Assembly (NCBI RefSeq): GCF_013141865.1
Contig: NZ_RCST01000001.1
Coordinates: 1,426,001 to 1,490,000 of the forward strand
Reading direction: 5' to 3'
Length of the DNA: 64,000 nucleotides
Source: Methylomonas sp. ZR1
GTDB taxonomy: Bacteria; Pseudomonadota; Gammaproteobacteria; Methylococcales; Methylomonadaceae
Position numbers and translations under genes: made by a program. Positions 60,020 to 64,000 of this stretch are shown one piece after another (positions within the stretch are counted from its first letter, which is position 1; every line of letters starts with the position of its first letter). Below the pieces are notes generated by a model. It ran no database searches. It was not told where the DNA came from and worked only from the letters and a program-made list of their open reading frames with translations.

Positions 60020-60538
60020 ATGTTGGATTTTGTACCCTGGGCCAAGTTGCTGTGGGTGGATTACGTCGTCATCTCCATTATCTTGATTTCGGCGATAATG
60101 GGCCTACTGCGCGGATTTGTTAAAGAAGCGTTTGCATTGGTGCTTTGGATAGTGGCGGTATGGGTGGCAACGCAGTACTGCCGCGATGTTTCGGTATTGT
60201 TGCAATCGACCATCAGCTATCCTTCGGCCAGAATCGCCGCCGCGTTCGCGTTGCTTTTTTTCGCCACCTTAATTTTGGGTAGTTTAATCAGTTTTTTGCT
60301 GAGTCAGCTTATCGAGAAGACCGGCTTGACCGGTAGTGATCGTCTGCTGGGTATGTTATTCGGTATTGCCCGCGGGGCGGTACTGGTTTCCTTGTTGGTG
60401 ATGCTGGCCGGGCTAACGCCGTTGCCGGAAGATCCCTGGTGGAAACAATCCCTTCTCATTCCTCCGTTCCAAGCCTTGGCGATGTGGTTGAAAACCCACA
60501 TGCCGACCGGTTTGGCGGATTACATCCATTATCGATAA
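60020..60538 (+). CDS. cvpA: CvpA-family membrane protein
   Basis: A 172-residue protein with four membrane helices. Family marks are WVDYVVISIILISAIMGLLR, GFVKEAFALVLW and GLTGSDRLLGMLFGIARGAV. In E. coli it is needed for colicin V production and lies just before purF, as here; its core function is membrane-related and incompletely known. It precedes purF by twelve bases. Confidence 0.93.
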   Translation: MLDFVPWAKLLWVDYVVISIILISAIMGLLRGFVKEAFALVLWIVAVWVATQYCRDVSVLLQSTISYPSARIAAAFALLFFATLILGSLISFLLSQLIEKTGLTGSDRLLGMLFGIARGAVLVSLLVMLAGLTPLPEDPWWKQSLLIPPFQALAMWLKTHMPTGLADYIHYR

Positions 60539-60550
60539 CTTGGGTCTGCT

Positions 60551-62059
60551 ATGTGTGGTATTGCCGCTATTGTTTCCAATCAAAGTGTTAATCAGGATTT
60601 ATACGACGCCCTGACGGTACTTCAGCACCGGGGTCAGGATGCCGCCGGTATTGTCACGTGCGACGGTAGCCGTTTGCATTTGCGTAAGGATAACGGTTTG
60701 GCGCGGGATGTATTTTCCAGCAAGCAAATGATGAAGCTGAAAGGCAATATGGGCATTGCCCATGTGCGCTATCCGACCGCGGGTTGCACCAGTTCCGCGG
60801 AAGCCCAACCTTTTTACGTGAACTCGCCGTTCGGTTTGACCTTGGCGCACAACGGCAATCTGACCAATACCGAAGAACTGAAATATCAGGTGTTCATGGA
60901 TGACCAACGTCACATCAATACCGATTCAGATTCCGAAGTATTGTTGAACGTATTCGCGCATGAATTGGCGCAATTCGGCAAACTCAAACTAACCGTGGAT
61001 GACGTGTTCCAGGCCGTCAGTGCCGTGCATAAGCGTATTCGCGGCGCCTATGCCGTGGTGGTGATGATCGCCGGTTTCGGCGTACTGGGTTTCCGAGACC
61101 CACATGGCATTCGCCCCATTGTGTTTGGCAAACGCAAAACCGAGGATGGCACTGATTACATGATCGCTTCCGAAAGCGTGGCGCTGGACGTGTTGGATTT
61201 TCAATTGATACGCGACATCGAGCCGGGCGAAGCCGTGTTCATCGAAGCGGATGGTCAGTTACATACCCGGCAATGTACCGAATTAGTCGATCATTGCCCG
61301 TGTATTTTCGAATATGTGTATTTCGCCCGGCCGGATTCGATCATCGACAATATTTCGGTGTACAAAGCCAGAATGCGGATGGGCAGAAAACTGGCAGAAA
61401 AAATTCAACGGGAATGGCCGGACCACGACATCGACGTGGTGATTCCGATTCCGGATACCAGCCGCACCGCTGCGTCCCAGATTGCCCACGACCTAGGTGT
61501 GAAGTTTCGCGAAGGCTTTATGAAAAACCGCTATATCGGCCGGACTTTCATAATGCCTGGACAAAAAATGCGCAAAAAATCGGTCAAGCAAAAACTGAAT
61601 GCTATTTCGCTGGAATTTGACGGTAAGAATGTATTGTTGGTAGACGATTCCATCGTGCGCGGCACGACTTCCGAGCAGATCATCCAGATGGCCCGCGATG
61701 CCGGTGCCAAGAAAGTATATTTTGCGTCTGCGGCGCCGCCGGTTCGTTATCCCAATGTCTATGGCATTGATATGCCTGCCGCGCATGAGTTAATAGCGCA
61801 CGACCGTACCGAGGAGGAAATTTGCCAGGCCTTGGGCGCGGATAAGCTGATTTATCAAAGCTTGGACGATCTGATCGAAGCGGTCGGTAGAGGTAATCCG
61901 GACATCAAGCATTTCGATACCTCATGCTTCAGCCACGATTACATTACCGGCGATATCGACGATGCTTATCTGGCGCGCATCGAAGCCTTGCGCAATGACA
62001 ATGCGCAGGAATTGCGCAACAGCAGCAGCTTTATCATAGAGATGCAGGTTGCAAAGTAA
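60551..62059 (+). CDS. purF: Amidophosphoribosyltransferase
   Basis: A 502-residue enzyme for the first committed purine step. The N-terminal nucleophile Cys2 (MCGIAAIV) becomes exposed after Met removal. The glutaminase domain has HVRYPTAG and LAHNGNLTN, and the phosphoribosyltransferase domain has the PRPP loop [13 protein letters not shown]. It converts PRPP and glutamine to phosphoribosylamine. Confidence 0.97.
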   Translation: MCGIAAIVSNQSVNQDLYDALTVLQHRGQDAAGIVTCDGSRLHLRKDNGLARDVFSSKQMMKLKGNMGIAHVRYPTAGCTSSAEAQPFYVNSPFGLTLAHNGNLTNTEELKYQVFMDDQRHINTDSDSEVLLNVFAHELAQFGKLKLTVDDVFQAVSAVHKRIRGAYAVVVMIAGFGVLGFRDPHGIRPIVFGKRKTEDGTDYMIASESVALDVLDFQLIRDIEPGEAVFIEADGQLHTRQCTELVDHCPCIFEYVYFARPDSIIDNISVYKARMRMGRKLAEKIQREWPDHDIDVVIPIPDTSRTAASQIAHDLGVKFREGFMKNRYIGRTFIMPGQKMRKKSVKQKLNAISLEFDGKNVLLVDDSIVRGTTSEQIIQMARDAGAKKVYFASAAPPVRYPNVYGIDMPAAHELIAHDRTEEEICQALGADKLIYQSLDDLIEAVGRGNPDIKHFDTSCFSHDYITGDIDDAYLARIEALRNDNAQELRNSSSFIIEMQVAK

Positions 62060-62070
62060 CAGGACCCGAA

Positions 62071-63258
62071 ATGAGTGAATTTGATTGGCAAGATTATGCC
62101 CCAGAAACTCAGGCCATCCGCACTGGGCACAAGCGTACTCACGAAGACGAACATAGCATCCCGATTTTTGCTACCTCCAGCTATGTGTTCAAATCGGCTG
62201 AGGAAGCGGCGCTGCGCTTTACCGGAAAGCAACCCGGCAATATCTACTCACGCTTCACCAACCCGACCGTCAGCGCGTTTCAAGAGCGTTTAGCGTATCT
62301 GGAAAAAGGCGAGCGCTGCCTGGCGTTTGCGTCGGGCATGGCGGCGATCATGGCGGTGGGTATGGCTCTGCTGAAGGCTGGCGACCATGTAGTCTGTTCG
62401 CGCAGTGTGTTCGGCAACACGGTACTGACTTTCCAAAATTATTTCGGCAAATTTGGCGTCGAGACCGATTTCGTCAGCTTGACCGATCCGGCGGCCTGGG
62501 AAGCGGCGATTAAGCCTAATACCCGGTTTCTGTTTCTGGAAACGCCGTCCAATCCTTTAATTGAAATCGCCGACATTCGGGCCATAGCCGATATAGCACA
62601 TCGGCATGGCGCGCTCTTGGTGGTTGATAACGTGTTCTGCACGCCGATCTTGCAGCAGCCATTAACCTTGGGCGCCGATTTGGTGGTGCATTCCACGACC
62701 AAATACATCGATGGCCAAGGGCGTTGCGTCGGCGGCGCGGTGGTAGCCAACGAAGAATTAATCGAAAAATACGTGTATCCCTATCTGCGTACCGGCGGCG
62801 CGACGATGAGCCCGTTCAATGCCTGGGTGTTTCTGGGTGGACTGGAAACGCTGGCTTTGCGCATGAAAGCGCATTGCGATAGTGCGTTTGAACTGGCCAA
62901 ATGGCTGGAGCAACAACCGGCTGTAGCCAAGGTGCATTACCCCGGATTGGAATCGCATGCCCAGCACGAGTTGGCTAAGCGCCAGCAGACGCATTTCGGC
63001 GCAGTGGTCAGTTTCGAATTGCAAGGCGGTAAAGATCACGCCTGGCAGCTGATTGACTCGACACGCATGTTGTCGATCACGGCGAATCTAGGCGATGTCA
63101 AAACCACTATCACCCATCCCGCAACGACCACGCATGGCCGGTTGACGCCGGAAGCGCGCGCCGAGGCTGGAATCAAAGACAGCTTGGTGAGAATTTCGGT
63201 GGGCTTGGAAAACATCGATGACATCAAGGCCGATTTGCTTAACGGACTGACAAGTTAA
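62071..63258 (+). CDS. metZ: O-succinylhomoserine sulfhydrylase
   Basis: A 395-residue PLP enzyme of the Cys/Met-metabolism family. The PLP Lys211 is in HSTTKYIDGQGR, with YSRFTNPTVSAFQ and FASGMAAIMAV as family marks. MetZ makes homocysteine directly from O-succinylhomoserine and sulfide. The purF-metZ adjacency is typical of Pseudomonas-like gammaproteobacteria and separates this from cystathionine gamma-synthase. Confidence 0.93.
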   Translation: MSEFDWQDYAPETQAIRTGHKRTHEDEHSIPIFATSSYVFKSAEEAALRFTGKQPGNIYSRFTNPTVSAFQERLAYLEKGERCLAFASGMAAIMAVGMALLKAGDHVVCSRSVFGNTVLTFQNYFGKFGVETDFVSLTDPAAWEAAIKPNTRFLFLETPSNPLIEIADIRAIADIAHRHGALLVVDNVFCTPILQQPLTLGADLVVHSTTKYIDGQGRCVGGAVVANEELIEKYVYPYLRTGGATMSPFNAWVFLGGLETLALRMKAHCDSAFELAKWLEQQPAVAKVHYPGLESHAQHELAKRQQTHFGAVVSFELQGGKDHAWQLIDSTRMLSITANLGDVKTTITHPATTTHGRLTPEARAEAGIKDSLVRISVGLENIDDIKADLLNGLTS

Positions 63259-63347
63259 TGATGGTGCGGGGCGGTCAAGCCTGCTGTCTCGCCACGCAAA
63301 TCCAAAATTAAGCTATCTTTGACCGACGTTATAGAGAGATTGCGATC

Positions 63348-63926
63348 ATGTTTCAGGATAGAAAAGAGTACCGAAAAAACTTTAACGCGGAAGGCCAACT
63401 GTTTGTGGGTGGCGAAACCTTGCAACTGAATTGCTACGATGTGTCGCTGAAAGGTGCGATGGTCGAAGTCAGTCCTGGCGATTTGCTCACCACTATTCAG
63501 GATTTCGAAGCGTTGCTGAACGAAGACCGGCAAGCTGAAATATTTGTCGCCGAATTAATGTTGGCCGGCGAGGTGGATATTGTTTGGGTTAAAAGGGAAC
63601 GCAACCGCATCATGATGGGCCTGGAGTTTCGGGATGTCGTGCATAACGCCCACAAACTCTGGCGCAAGCGGTGCGGTTACCGCAAACTCGAAGCGTTTAA
63701 AGCCGAATTGTTTATCGACAAGGAACGCTTCAACGTGGAAGGTGTGAATCGTTCGGTACAGGGTATGTGCCTGAAATTAAGCGGTCATCATTCCTGTATT
63801 AAGGTCAACGCTCCGGTTAAGTTGTTGGCTGCTGAACTGGGATTGAGCGCTTTGGGCAAAGTGGTTTGGGTAGAGAGCAACGAGCTGACCACTCGCCTTG
63901 GTCTGCAATTGGTCATCGTTAAATAA
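63348..63926 (+). CDS. PilZ-domain-like protein (two repeats)
   Basis: A 192-residue protein. The first half begins RKEYRKNFNAEGQLFV with LNCYDVSLKGAMVEV and VDIVWVKRERNRIMMGLEF, following the PilZ pattern (R-x-x-x-R, then D-x-S-x-x-G-x). The second half repeats it in a degenerate way (NRSVQGMCLKL, LGKVVWVESNEL). PilZ proteins bind c-di-GMP; the first Arg-motif seems partly kept, so binding is possible. The gene lies 89 bp after metZ. The last 74 bp of the window are non-coding. Confidence 0.78.
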   Translation: MFQDRKEYRKNFNAEGQLFVGGETLQLNCYDVSLKGAMVEVSPGDLLTTIQDFEALLNEDRQAEIFVAELMLAGEVDIVWVKRERNRIMMGLEFRDVVHNAHKLWRKRCGYRKLEAFKAELFIDKERFNVEGVNRSVQGMCLKLSGHHSCIKVNAPVKLLAAELGLSALGKVVWVESNELTTRLGLQLVIVK

Positions 63927-64000
63927 AGTCAGGTTAACCCGCTTGCGCCGGATCATTCGCTCTGGTGAGTTTTGGGCCAGACGTTAACGTGCACAATACG

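Overview
The window looks like chromosome from a gammaproteobacterium, most plausibly a Methylomonas-like methanotroph (order Methylococcales). This rests on the trpF-trpB-trpA-accD-folC-dedD-cvpA-purF-metZ gene order at the right end, a secreted protein with a VPLPA-type C-terminal sorting signal, a class II cytochrome c', a cupredoxin of the type often annotated as a methylamine utilization protein, and a moderate-to-high GC content. The organism is inferred, not proven. No rRNA, tRNA or CRISPR array was seen.

Layout. (1) 1-8.9 kb: the 3' part of a serine hydrolase gene, TfoX-like and kinase/SnoaL genes, a decayed DUF1697 gene, then a two-component system followed by an outer-membrane barrel and a periplasmic cupredoxin, with a convergent spondin-domain VPLPA-CTERM gene. 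(2) 9.1-28.5 kb: an accessory stretch in which almost everything reads rightward. It holds a divergent HxlR/MAPEG pair, a LuxR solo, several GNAT acetyltransferases, SAM methyltransferases, hydrolases, an FMN reductase-transglutaminase fusion, an extra signal peptidase II and several broken genes. (3) 28.5-32.4 kb: a mobile-element graveyard with a decayed conjugative coupling protein (traD-like), a frameshifted IS5-type element with a CTAA target duplication, an apparently intact 852-bp IS5-family element, and an AT-rich gene-poor stretch. (4) 32.4-47.2 kb: chromosomal accessory functions, namely a degenerate EAL protein, a dienelactone hydrolase/cytochrome b/cytochrome c' operon, tonB-exbB-exbD, chrA, a nitrilase/GNAT pair, and an Fe-S protein next to an AAA ATPase. 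(5) 47.3-48.95 kb: leftward gene cassettes with two attC-like recombination sites and no integron integrase, i.e. a small CALIN-type array carrying a PD-(D/E)XK nuclease. (6) 49.0-64 kb: conserved core genes: rnfH, ratA, a sodium symporter, smpB, an isochorismatase-like gene, apbE, a DUF2231 gene, then the trp/acc/fol/pur/met run and a PilZ protein.

How genes work together. The two-component system probably controls the neighbouring outer-membrane and cupredoxin genes. The HxlR protein probably controls the divergent MAPEG gene through TTGCA-type repeats in the shared intergenic region. TonB-ExbB-ExbD form one energy-transducing complex. The right-hand block combines the last steps of tryptophan synthesis with fatty-acid, folate, purine and methionine biosynthesis. 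The accessory stretches show repeated gain and decay, with at least six damaged genes.
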